Shown here piece by piece: positions 19,165 through 28,900 of a DNA stretch of 46,389 nt. The translations under genes were made by a program, and so were the position numbers. The DNA is from Saprospiraceae bacterium. GTDB lineage: Bacteria > Bacteroidota > Bacteroidia > Chitinophagales > Saprospiraceae. Below the pieces are notes generated by a model that saw only the letters and a list, made by a program, of their open reading frames with translations, had not been told where the DNA came from and ran no database searches. Where the stretch lies: NCBI GenBank assembly GCA_027009605.1, contig JALVCY010000056.1:1-46389 (forward strand), given 5' to 3'. The stretch's first letter is position 1, and every line of letters begins with the position of its first letter.

Positions 19165-19302
19165 CTAGACATTATAGTTTATCACCTGATTTTGGGGGTG
19201 ATAATACATGTACGCCCAAAGAACGATAAAAACAATCAAATATAATATCACTCCGAGCACAAATAAGCCTTTTTTGGTTGGGTGGTCAATATGGTCACTC
19301 AT
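19165..19302 (-). CDS. Small single-TM protein (45 aa), possibly cytochrome c oxidase subunit IIa (CoxIIA)-like
   Basis: MSDHIDHPTKKGLFVLGVILYLIVFIVLWAYMYYHPQNQVINYNV*; absent from the ORF track (below its apparent length cutoff). Confidence 0.5.
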   Translation of the reverse strand: MSDHIDHPTKKGLFVLGVILYLIVFIVLWAYMYYHPQNQVINYNV

Positions 19303-19376
19303 GTTGAAATATTTTCAGTGGTGTAATTTTATTATTGTGGTGCAAAGAAAGAGAAAAAAACGTTATCTACAAAATA

Positions 19377-20048
19377 TTACCGGACTAATCTACTTTGGAA
19401 GGCGATTTTTACCAAACTAGCGGTGCTGTTGACGCCTAATTTGCGCATCAGATTCTTTTTGTGCACACTTACTGTCTGGTCACTAATAAATAGTTGTTCG
19501 GCTATTTCTTTATTAGACATCGCTTCTCCTATCAGCCCTAGAATCTCCACTTCTCTCTTTGTCAAATTATTCTTTTGTACAAACCGGTCATCTGCTTCAA
19601 AAGATGATTTTTTACTTTGGCCATTCCCGATACTCACATTGGGCAGTTCTACGCCATCGCCAAAGAAAATCTCTCCGGACAAGACTTCTCGAATACCTTC
19701 AATCAAATCTGCTTTGTCTGCATTTTTGAGCATATATCCGTCCACACCATTCCGAAAGGCCTCCTTCACATACCTTGGGTCATTATAACTAGTAAGTACC
19801 ATAATCTTTGTGGTAGGAAAGTCTTTTTTCACTCTGGCTATCAGCTCCAATCCATTCTCATCAACTAAATTCAAATCCAACAAGAGCAAATCCGGATGAA
19901 CCTTAAATAGCAATGGAAATAAATCCTTGCCATTGTAGGCAATAGAAACCGACTCGACTTCGTCTATCGCATTCAATACCGATTTCATCCCTTCTAAAAA
20001 TAGCAGGTGATCATCAACCAGCACAACACTAAACTTATCCATTTTCAT
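19377..20048 (-). CDS. NarL/FixJ-type response regulator (REC + LuxR HTH)
   Basis: VVLVDDHLLFLEGM, LLLLDLNL, MVLTSYND, LTKREVEILGLIGEAMSNKEIAEQLFISDQTVSVHKKNLMRKLGV; start choice uncertain (20048 or 20153). Confidence 0.93.
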   Translation of the reverse strand: MKMDKFSVVLVDDHLLFLEGMKSVLNAIDEVESVSIAYNGKDLFPLLFKVHPDLLLLDLNLVDENGLELIARVKKDFPTTKIMVLTSYNDPRYVKEAFRNGVDGYMLKNADKADLIEGIREVLSGEIFFGDGVELPNVSIGNGQSKKSSFEADDRFVQKNNLTKREVEILGLIGEAMSNKEIAEQLFISDQTVSVHKKNLMRKLGVNSTASLVKIAFQSRLVR

Positions 20049-20158
20049 AATTGGTTCTTCGTGAAACGACTCTATTTTATTCGTCGTAATAAATGAAAGC
20101 TTGGTAGGCTCTTTAACTTCTGGTGTAAGATTTATTAGTTCTAGCCACTTCAATCCAG

Positions 20159-20203
20159 CAAATTTAACGGATTATACGTAAAAATACCATTTTTAGGTTA
20201 GAA
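20159..20203 (-). promoter_or_regulatory. Putative promoter (TAAATTTG) with upstream AAATACC-ATTTTTAGGT motif, response regulator gene
   Basis: + strand CAAATTTA at 20159-20166; AAATACCATTTTTAGGT at 20182-20198. Confidence 0.4.
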
Positions 20204-20299
20204 AAAAAAGAGTTATTTTTAGTTTTTGGGTAGTTTTCGTATTCTAATAGTGGTGAATTCATCCGAAAAAGGATAAATAAAATAAAAAGGCAACTATTC

Positions 20300-20346
20300 A
20301 GCAGGAAACAATTCGGCTAAAAACGGCCTATTTCCCGCTTTTTTTT
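20300..20346 (+). terminator. Terminator/attenuator-like hairpin with T8 tract ahead of the acyltransferase gene
   Basis: AGCAGGAAACA ... TATTTCCCGCT followed by TTTTTTTT. Confidence 0.55.
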
Positions 20347-20373
20347 GACTTTTTTTTCATCTCAAAACCATCC

Positions 20374-21315
20374 ATGCCAAACAGTTACAGCAAAAAAAAT
20401 GTACTTTTGCCCATGTTTTTAGATAAAGTGGGTTTATTGTTTTTTAGAGTAGTCATCCGGATATTTCGGGTTTTACCTTTTGGCGTAAGCCGGCAAATAT
20501 CTAATTTTATTGCTTTTTTATTTAATTATGTTATTCGCTATCGCAAAAAAGTCATCGTTTCCAACCTTAAAATTGTCTTTCCGAACCTGTCCAAAACAGA
20601 ACTCCAAAAACTCACCAAACAGGTATATCTTGCCCTTGCGGACAATCTGACGGACACCCTAAAAAGTTTTTCTCTGCCTTTGGAAGAAGTCAAAAAACGC
20701 ATGACCATCACCAATCCGGAGTTTTTAGAACCGTACCGGCAGCGGGGCGAAAATATTATCTTGCTTGGGGCTCACTATTATTCGTGGGAATTGGCGGTAC
20801 AAAGTACGCCTTTATTTACGGAGTATCCCATTTATGGCGTTTACAAGCCACTGTCCAATCCGCTAGTTGGCCACCAACTCAATGTATTCCGCAATCGGTT
20901 TGGGAGTGTGCCCATCGCTATGAACCAAACACTGCGGGTCATTATCAAAAACAGAAAGACCCCATCGGTTTATGTATTCATTGCCGACCAAAGCCCTTCC
21001 AATGTAAAGAGCGCCCATTGGATTTCCTTTTTCGGCAAAAATACCGGTTTTCTGCAAGGAGCCGACAAAGTCGCTAGGACTACAGGCTATCCGGTATTGT
21101 ATTACACCATTCGGCGTCGGAAAAGGGGATTCTACACCCTAACGTTTGAAGAGCTTTGCCCCAATCCTAAAGAGAAGAAAGAAGGAGAGATTACCCTGCT
21201 TTTTGCCGAAAGGCTTGCGCAAAATATCAAAGAAGACCCGGCCGGATGGCTTTGGTCTCACAAACGATGGAAACGCCAAATGCCTAAAAATGCGAAGATA
21301 TTGCCAAGTGACTAG
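20374..21315 (+). CDS. Lysophospholipid/lipid A acyltransferase (LpxL/HtrB family)
   Basis: LLGAHYYSWEL (HxxxxE-like region), FIADQSP, GADKVARTTGYPV; exact start uncertain. Confidence 0.88.
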   Translation: MPNSYSKKNVLLPMFLDKVGLLFFRVVIRIFRVLPFGVSRQISNFIAFLFNYVIRYRKKVIVSNLKIVFPNLSKTELQKLTKQVYLALADNLTDTLKSFSLPLEEVKKRMTITNPEFLEPYRQRGENIILLGAHYYSWELAVQSTPLFTEYPIYGVYKPLSNPLVGHQLNVFRNRFGSVPIAMNQTLRVIIKNRKTPSVYVFIADQSPSNVKSAHWISFFGKNTGFLQGADKVARTTGYPVLYYTIRRRKRGFYTLTFEELCPNPKEKKEGEITLLFAERLAQNIKEDPAGWLWSHKRWKRQMPKNAKILPSD

Positions 21316-22318
21316 CCTTACCGCCTAAATGATAATTGGTATATCCGTAATCTATCCTAAATCGCTTAATCTTAATCCCTATTCCGCCTGTAAAACCGGA
21401 GATACCCCGCACGTTTTTTACCATTAATTCCTTGTGTATCAAATGATTGTATCCAATCCGCAAACGGACTTGCTCAAATTTGCCCAACAAAAACTCTCCG
21501 CTAAAAACCAGATGCCGAAAGAAGTTATCGACTTGGCTCACTAATTTACTTTGAGTTTTGGGAGCTTCACCAATGATGATAATATCACTTTTGGCATTTG
21601 GGTCGTCGTAGGTAAGGTCCCATTGCTCCAAATGATTAAACGTTGCCGTAAGGCGCAAAGGCAGGTGTGCCAATCGCTTGGACAAACCCATGGATAGATT
21701 GACCGGCAACTTACCTGCCGGCTCTTCATTAAAAGTGGACAACTCTGTCCCAAAATGCTTCAATACCAAGCCATAACTGAGATTTTTGGCAGTATCTAAA
21801 TAAAAGACACCAACATCCGCCGACAGCCCGGAAGCGGTATAGGCATCCAGATGAGCATTGAGCAGACTCACATTCATCCCCATCCGCCACCGTTCACTCA
21901 AAGGACGAGAGGCCCCCACTTGAAGTGCCCATTCTCCGGCAGAGATATTGCCTGACTGTGTACCAAAAATATCCGTCTTGGGAATCGTTCCGTAATTTAA
22001 AAACCGAACCCCGCCATGAAACGTCATTCCCAACTTAGCCGCATCATATCCCACGGCAAAAACACCATGCTTGACTCCCCCGGGAAGAAAATTATGTTGA
22101 AAGGAGATTTGCTTATGCATCTTTGGATTGGCGACGGCAGGATTTTCGTAGGTCAACAGGACGTCTTCTCCACCGACAGTAATCAGACTTAGCCCCAAGC
22201 CGGAGACTCTTGCGGACGGAGACAAGGACAAAGATTTGAAGCTATGCTGCCCGCCGATTTGGGCTGTGCCGATGCTTACGCAAAAAAACAAAAGAAAATA
22301 GGTAAATATTTTTTTCAT
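21284..22318 (-). CDS. porQ: Type IX secretion system protein PorQ
   Basis: FKSLSLSPSARVSGLGLSLITVGGEDVLLTYENPA, SFQHNFLPGGVKHGVFAVGYD; signal peptide; start trimmed to MKKIFTYF. Confidence 0.85.
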   Translation of the reverse strand: MKKIFTYFLLFFCVSIGTAQIGGQHSFKSLSLSPSARVSGLGLSLITVGGEDVLLTYENPAVANPKMHKQISFQHNFLPGGVKHGVFAVGYDAAKLGMTFHGGVRFLNYGTIPKTDIFGTQSGNISAGEWALQVGASRPLSERWRMGMNVSLLNAHLDAYTASGLSADVGVFYLDTAKNLSYGLVLKHFGTELSTFNEEPAGKLPVNLSMGLSKRLAHLPLRLTATFNHLEQWDLTYDDPNAKSDIIIIGEAPKTQSKLVSQVDNFFRHLVFSGEFLLGKFEQVRLRIGYNHLIHKELMVKNVRGISGFTGGIGIKIKRFRIDYGYTNYHLGGKASHLAISSHF

Positions 22319-22515
22319 TGGCTTGGTTTCTTCAGTCGCCGGATGTTTATCCACCAAATAAGCTGCTTGATGAGGTGCTTGGGTCTGTGTAAAACTATCC
22401 TAGGGCAAATATATTGAGAATCTAGGGACTTTTAACAATCGTGGGTTTGAAGAATTAGTCTTCTCCGAAAAGTCCGCTCCACTCAGAATCAAAGAAAGGA
22501 ACACGCCCCACCCTC

Positions 22516-24909
22516 CTAGACTTTCACCTCCTTCTGCAAAAGCCCCAATCTACGTTGCCATTTGGCCGGAAGGCGATTCCCTAATTTGAGCAACCACCTA
22601 GGCGGCTTGCCCGAGTGTTTGACATACAGTACCATCAGCAAGATAAAAATAGCACCGACCATCAAAGCCATTTTTGAATAATACGCTTGAGTTGCCTGAA
22701 TCTTGCTCAAGACATAGTAGGGGTTCATGGCACCGGGCGTCCCATTGCCCGGTAGAATCTCCCAGTTTTCCATCTTGGAGTTGTCCAGATTTGGCGCAAG
22801 CAAGGCCAATGTTTCAAACTCATCGGTAGGTTCTATCTTGTAAGAAAATACATCGATGACGGCATTTTCCGTAGAATACAAACTAACTGTTTCTTTGCGT
22901 TTATGAAGCCCAAAACCCAAATTTCCGACCACGGGAACAGTCACTTCCGGATGCGCCTTTCGGAAAGCAATAGAATCTTCACAAACAATCATCAAGCCCT
23001 TGGCCGGTAAATTCATCTCCGGCAAAGCGAATTCATTTTTTTTATCCCGGAGCAAAATGCCCTTTAGCTTCAAAGGCTCATCCGAAGTATTCAACAATTC
23101 GACCCAGTCTCCACTCTCAAAATTATTAGCGCTTATTTCATTAATTATCAGCACATTATTCAGCGGATGGATAAAGGGCTCAAATTTAGCCATTACATTA
23201 GTCGGTAAATCTCCGGGCAACATAGTCACCCAATTACTCGATTCATCCAACCCTTCCCAGCCTACAAACTTGTACCCATCCTTGGCTACTGCTCTCAAAC
23301 TGATTGGCACATTCACAAAGTAATCTCCTCTAAATGAGTCTTTGATTCGAAGATTATCATTCAAGACCACGACTCCCCCTTCACCTGATTGAACTTGAAT
23401 GGGCACGTTCCCCTTCAAATCAAATTTATACTTCAGATGTTTTCGCACATATTCCGGGCGTTTTTCTGCAAAGCGCTTCATAATGGCCAAGTCTCTTTTC
23501 CACTGCGACCGCCCGATATGCCATCTTTTTTGGTGTCTAGGCATTTCGGGTTGGATGGCTGCGGCCATTTGCCCCAGCAAATGTTTTACACTATCCGGTT
23601 GTAGCGTGGTATTGAGACGGTCTGCAAAGCGGTTGATAAACTTCCGTTCGAATCCCTTATTGGTCAGTAAGCGCCGAAGTATAAAAGTACTCCAGTCCGG
23701 ATGGGGCCATTTGTCTCCATTGGGTTCTGTAAATGCTTTTAGGGAATTTTTGCGATAATCTTTTCGACCGTTCAACCCAAAGCCCCAATCGGTATCATAA
23801 AGAATCCAACGCCACTTAGCAGCGTCTGTCTGTTCTCTCCAAAACTTAATATTGCCACCGGCATCCGTATTATTAAAATAAATCTCTGCGATTTCATAAT
23901 CCAAAAAATTATCCACATCCATCATCTGCTCGACTTGTCTAAAATAAATGTCTTTCGACAAATCATACTTCTCTAAAAAGCGGAGTAATTTTCTATAGGC
24001 TCTAGTCCCCCCTTTTTTGACGGTCATCCGATGCTCCAGCAGGTCAATTTTATTTTTATCCACATCAAAGTGCTGGGCGATAAAGGTTCGATTGACTTTT
24101 TCCCGAATGTTATACAATCCCCAGTATTTACCGTTGATATAGAGAATAGAAGGCCGGTAGTCTTGCTTGGTAATATTCCAGTCTTCGACCAAGGTCGTCA
24201 TAAAAGCATCGCGTAATTGAGAACGTCCCCAGTCACTTCCCGAATTCCGCAAAACCAAGTATTTATATTTAGACAAACCTTTTTTACCAAAGACTTTATG
24301 TTTGATCCATTTATGCCCATATTTCTTTCTGGCCACCAGCGCAAAAGATTTTTGCGGAAACGTCCGAGAAATCCCCCCAAAAATGCGCAACCCAACCAAG
24401 CCGTTAAAGGCTTCTCGTCCATCCGTCTCAAAAAACTCGAAATGCACCGGAATCTCTCGAGTACTCCAGTAATTGGAGCCATCCCCAAAATTATTACGGT
24501 GCTTGGACTTCGGCCCTTCCACATACAATCCATAATCGGGGTCAAATAAAATATCCGGCGGCAAGGACAAAGACAATACCGGTAAAGTGGAGGCCGGCTC
24601 ATCCAAAAAATAGGTAAAAGCACGATAACGCTTAGTCTTGTCCGGAAAAACAGCCAAAACACGCACCACCGTAGTCTTAAAAACCGTAAACGGCCTGGAA
24701 TAAGCCTTCTGACGTGCAGACGGAATCCGACCGTTTGTCGTATAATACACCTTTACAGAATCCGGTACATCTATACTTACTTCAACCTTATCATGGTAAA
24801 AACCGCCTTGCGGCGAAACAGAAAAATAGTGCCTAGCCGAAGGAGGAAGCTGTGCGCCCCCTGCCATCGCCCCAAAGAGCAAAAGGAATGCTAAAAGCAA
24901 ATTTTTCAT
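22516..24909 (-). CDS. CotH-kinase family protein with N-terminal chitobiase/hexosaminidase C-type domain, lamin-tail domain and C-terminal TM
   Basis: CotH-like GLRIFGGISRTFPQKSFALVARKKYG, LRNSGSDW, LYNIREKVNRTFI, WILYDTDWGFG; LTD-like IINEISANNFESGDWVELLNTSDEPL; C-terminal hydrophobic helix. Confidence 0.85.
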   Translation of the reverse strand: MKNLLLAFLLLFGAMAGGAQLPPSARHYFSVSPQGGFYHDKVEVSIDVPDSVKVYYTTNGRIPSARQKAYSRPFTVFKTTVVRVLAVFPDKTKRYRAFTYFLDEPASTLPVLSLSLPPDILFDPDYGLYVEGPKSKHRNNFGDGSNYWSTREIPVHFEFFETDGREAFNGLVGLRIFGGISRTFPQKSFALVARKKYGHKWIKHKVFGKKGLSKYKYLVLRNSGSDWGRSQLRDAFMTTLVEDWNITKQDYRPSILYINGKYWGLYNIREKVNRTFIAQHFDVDKNKIDLLEHRMTVKKGGTRAYRKLLRFLEKYDLSKDIYFRQVEQMMDVDNFLDYEIAEIYFNNTDAGGNIKFWREQTDAAKWRWILYDTDWGFGLNGRKDYRKNSLKAFTEPNGDKWPHPDWSTFILRRLLTNKGFERKFINRFADRLNTTLQPDSVKHLLGQMAAAIQPEMPRHQKRWHIGRSQWKRDLAIMKRFAEKRPEYVRKHLKYKFDLKGNVPIQVQSGEGGVVVLNDNLRIKDSFRGDYFVNVPISLRAVAKDGYKFVGWEGLDESSNWVTMLPGDLPTNVMAKFEPFIHPLNNVLIINEISANNFESGDWVELLNTSDEPLKLKGILLRDKKNEFALPEMNLPAKGLMIVCEDSIAFRKAHPEVTVPVVGNLGFGLHKRKETVSLYSTENAVIDVFSYKIEPTDEFETLALLAPNLDNSKMENWEILPGNGTPGAMNPYYVLSKIQATQAYYSKMALMVGAIFILLMVLYVKHSGKPPRWLLKLGNRLPAKWQRRLGLLQKEVKV

Positions 24910-24996
24910 TTAAATGGCGATTTGACTGATGCAAATGTAACCATAAAAACTGAATTTTGCCATAAAGGTTTCTCCAAGCCGTTGTAATTCAGGCTT

Positions 24997-25449
24997 CTAC
25001 ACCCCAAACTGACGCAAATGATGATCCAAATGCTTGGCAAACATCACATTCCATTCTTCAGAAGTCAACCGCCCGAAAGAATGAGACTCCCGGTTATCAA
25101 AGTATTCTGCTCCCAAATCATAGACTTTTTGGATATTCGTCAGAAGTGTGGCTTTTTCTTTTTCAAAATCTCGCTCATCTGAGACCAAAAACTGGGGGGC
25201 GGTACGCCCATTTTTCTTAAATGGCTTGGGCCCCACTACGGCCTGCTTCACAAATTTTTTCAGCATCCATTTTTTTAGGCCGGTGGGTTTGGTGTACTTT
25301 TCGGTCAGTGCCATATCGTAAGCTACGTTTAGGTGAGCCAACATTTGAGCCGGCGTCATGGTACCCCATTGACGTTCCGAGATGGGAGACAGCTGATTGA
25401 TTCGTCCTTGGAAGGTGGACAGACCTGTAGTTGAAAAAACATTTTCCAT
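24997..25449 (-). CDS. DUF1569 (DinB-like) family protein
   Basis: MTPAQMLAHLNVAYDMALTEK, MFAKHLDHHLRQFGV; start trimmed because the ORF extension runs into the MITE. Confidence 0.8.
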   Translation of the reverse strand: MENVFSTTGLSTFQGRINQLSPISERQWGTMTPAQMLAHLNVAYDMALTEKYTKPTGLKKWMLKKFVKQAVVGPKPFKKNGRTAPQFLVSDERDFEKEKATLLTNIQKVYDLGAEYFDNRESHSFGRLTSEEWNVMFAKHLDHHLRQFGV

Positions 25450-25481
25450 TCGATTTTTTTTGCAAGATACGAATAATTTAT

Positions 25482-25643
25482 GTAACTGTTTAGGTGCCCC
25501 AATTTTTAGGTAGAAAACAGGCATTTTTGTGAATGTTGTCGTAGGGACGCACGGCCGTGCGTCCCTACGTGAGAAAATTTTAGCAAAAACAGGCGCAAAA
25601 AGGGCATTTTCTAACAAAAATTAGTGGGTGGCTAAATAGTTAC
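25482..25643. mobile_element. MITE-like element, copy 2 (162 bp), GTAA-type inverted ends, 8-bp TSD
   Basis: GTAACTGTTTAGGTGCCCC...GGGTGGCTAAATAGTTAC; TAATTTAT at 25474-25481 and 25644-25651; 30-bp perfect palindrome at 25540-25569. Confidence 0.85.
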
Positions 25644-25771
25644 TAATTTATTAAAGTTTCAATACATCGGTTTATTGGCATTCCGGTTTAGCCGCTAGGT
25701 GATTAGTAAAACTTTGTGGACAGCAATTTCTTATTTGTAAAATCGAATGACGCAGCAGCCTGACCACACGT

Positions 25772-25817
25772 AAAAAACACTAAGACTACACTAAGAAGCC
25801 TTAGTATAATCTTAGTG
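25772..25817 (-). terminator. Rho-independent-like terminator
   Basis: Minus strand CACTAAGATTATACTAAG-GCTT-CTTAGTGTAGTCTTAGTG-TTTTTT. Confidence 0.7.
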
Positions 25818-25942
25818 CAAAACTAAGTGTCATAAGTGGTAAGGCGCATATAAAAAAGAGTATTTTTACGCAGCCTCCAAATCCCAACGGGATTCGCTAT
25901 GCCGAGCATTTAGAAACCAGATGGGGATTTGCTATAGTCAGA

Positions 25943-28900
25943 TTATTCATTCAATTTCACCATTTTTTTAACCAAGGTCACATCATCTGTTTCAAGGCGA
26001 TAAAAGTAAACACCACGCTCCGGAAATTGCCGTCCATGAAACAGCTCATAATGCGTCCCCGGCGGATAATATTTTTCTCGTTTTTCAACGACTCTACCAT
26101 CCTGCGCAAATAGCGTCAATTTTACATTTTGTGCCTGACTCAATTTGAATCCAATGCTTGTCACATCTACGAATGGATTGGGTTGATTCTGAAAAAGGAC
26201 AACGGATTGAGTCTTGTCTGACTCCAAAAACTCCAACTCCAACCCCAACTCCGCTTGAGTCATTACAAACCCCTTACTTTTCGTTATTTCATCACTTAAT
26301 CTTATTATTTGACTCAATAGCCCGGATTGCTTCGCCTTAAAATGCAGCTCAAATAGGGGCTGATTACTCGCCACCTGACCGATATCGGCGGTAGCCAAAA
26401 GGCCTTCATCTATTTGTGCAAGATTAAAGTTTTCTTCTACTTTCTGCGGGTCACCAACGACGTCTAACACTTCTAACATCTCCGGATCAAACGCTAAGGT
26501 AAATTGATAACTGGTCACAGGCGTTTTTGATGACAACGCCACCGGCACGACATAGTCTTCGCCGGCCACCAACTGAATATCTTCCATCTGAATAAAAGCT
26601 TTTTCATCTAAGCGGTTTTGAAGAGCAGTTGGGGACGCCATCTTCGATAGGGTGTTTACGGTATTATTCAAATCGCCATACTTTAGCCCAATAAAATCAA
26701 CTTGCTCCGGAGCCGACAACAAACTAATTAAGTGCCCATCATAATGAATAGAGAACGGATTATTCATATCCGGAAAAGCCACTCCGGCATCCGCAAAATC
26801 CCAAATAGGTACATCTGAAAAACCGGATATTTTCTCCAGCACTAAGGCCTTTATCGTCGCTACTTCCGGGATATTAATCATGTTGTTATTTCGGACATTG
26901 GCCGCCAAAACTTTGTAGGCATTGGGCAAGTTTTGCCAGCCCATCACATGGTTCAATAGGATTTGTGCGTCATCCATTTCTACTCCATTTTGGTAAGTAT
27001 CATTGAGCTTGGTCAATTTTAGTAAGTAGCTAGACCCTTTCGGTAAATTAAAAGAATAATGCCCATTGGCATCCGTCTTAGTGGCAAAAACATCTAAATC
27101 AGGGTTGCCGGGCGTTGCTTCCACAAGCACTTTCTCTATCCCAACCCCATTATCTAATCTCACAAAGCCTTCCACGGTTGTAGTATTACAGACATTATTT
27201 GCATCATCCAAAGTAATGGTCGTATTACAACTAGACGCATTTCCGGCGGCATCTCTTGCCCAAACTTGCATAGGTGTCACCCCAATATTATCACAATCCA
27301 ATTGTAAGCTTGGGTCGGCTCCAAACACGGGCTGTCCATTCTGCGTCATGGCATACTCCATTCCGGTTATCGAACAATTATCAGACAAGCTAGCTATCAA
27401 ATCTGTAGCCTTAACAGTATATCCCGGACTACCGGACTGCAATTCCAAGCTGGATGTTAGCGGTTTGCACGTAAGTGTAGGCGCTTCACAATCTTCCACC
27501 GTAAAATAACTCTCACAAGTGCTCGTATGTCCACAACCGTCAGTCAGACTCCAAACGATATGATGCTGCCCTTTCGGAATTTGCACCAAATTAATATTTG
27601 CTTGAACTGAATTTGCCCCAATCATTTTTGTAATAGCCGGTGCATTAGCGTCTTGCGACGAAACTGTCATATCATAAGCACCATCATCATCCATATCTAA
27701 TTCATAATAATAAGCAAAGCCAATAGCCGCATTAGAGACAAAGTCATCTTTCGCAAAAACAGACAAACTAACATCTTGTGCACAGGATTGACCTTTTGTG
27801 CAAACATTAACATCGTTACAACTGGCTGTTGGGGCAGCTTCATCAAAAATATCAATTTCTTGGGTATAAGTAAAAACGCCATGATTTTGAGTATTCGCTT
27901 CAACTGTCGGCCCCTCCAAAGTCCCGGAAGGATTAGAAACTATCACCGGGGGATACGACAGATCAAAATCACACCCATTATAGATTTTAAAAGTTCTATA
28001 AATCTTGCCAAAGCACTGCCCCAGCGGTATAAATTTTTCATCGTGGACACTCCAAGATACGACTCCACAGTTACCTGAATAAACAGGTAGAATGGTATCT
28101 GTCACATTATCTGTCCGGTCATCCGGAAATTTAACAGTATAAACGCCGGAGTTCTCCACAATTATGGTTTGACTACAAGTCGAAGAATTCCCGCTCTCAT
28201 CCCATATCGACCAAGATTTTACAATTTGTCCGGACTGGCAAGCATTATTAAATTGACTCCAGTCCACCGTTTCAATGATACTATCAACCGTCCCACAATT
28301 ATCGACCGCCACCACTTCACCATATTCGGTCAAAGAAAAATCAAACTGATGACAATCAACTTGTACATCTGCCGGCGCAAAACAATTCGGTGGATTTAGG
28401 TCTTCTACCTCAACAACCACCTGACACTCGTTCGTATTATTATAACAATCGACCACACGCATCACAACATCCACGTCCTGCCCAATATCCTCGCAACAAA
28501 AAGAAATCGTCGGGCCAAATGACAAATCATCTTCACTGCCCGGACAGCTGGTATTCAATCTTTTAACTTCAAAATGATCAATACAACAATTATCATAAGA
28601 GCCGTCATCAAAGACCGAGGCCGGAGCTATAGATTGAGCTCCATTTAATCCGACTTTGGTAATCTGGTCACAAATAGCCGTAGGAACAATATCATCTTCA
28701 ACAATCAGGTCTATCGAGAGAGTAGTTTGATTGCCACATTCATCACTAACCTGAACAAGCAATCCATCCGGATAAGTTCCAATAGCAATCCCGGGAGACG
28801 GAATAAACCCACCTATACTATTAGCATTAACCAACTCGCCAACCGGAGTCAGGATTTTCATCGTAGAAAGATCCACTCCGGAGCTTCCACCAACTACACT

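Noticed and set aside
21284-21315. 32-bp convergent overlap of the acyltransferase and porQ genes
   Set aside because: Small 3' overlaps between convergent genes are common; no evidence of special function.
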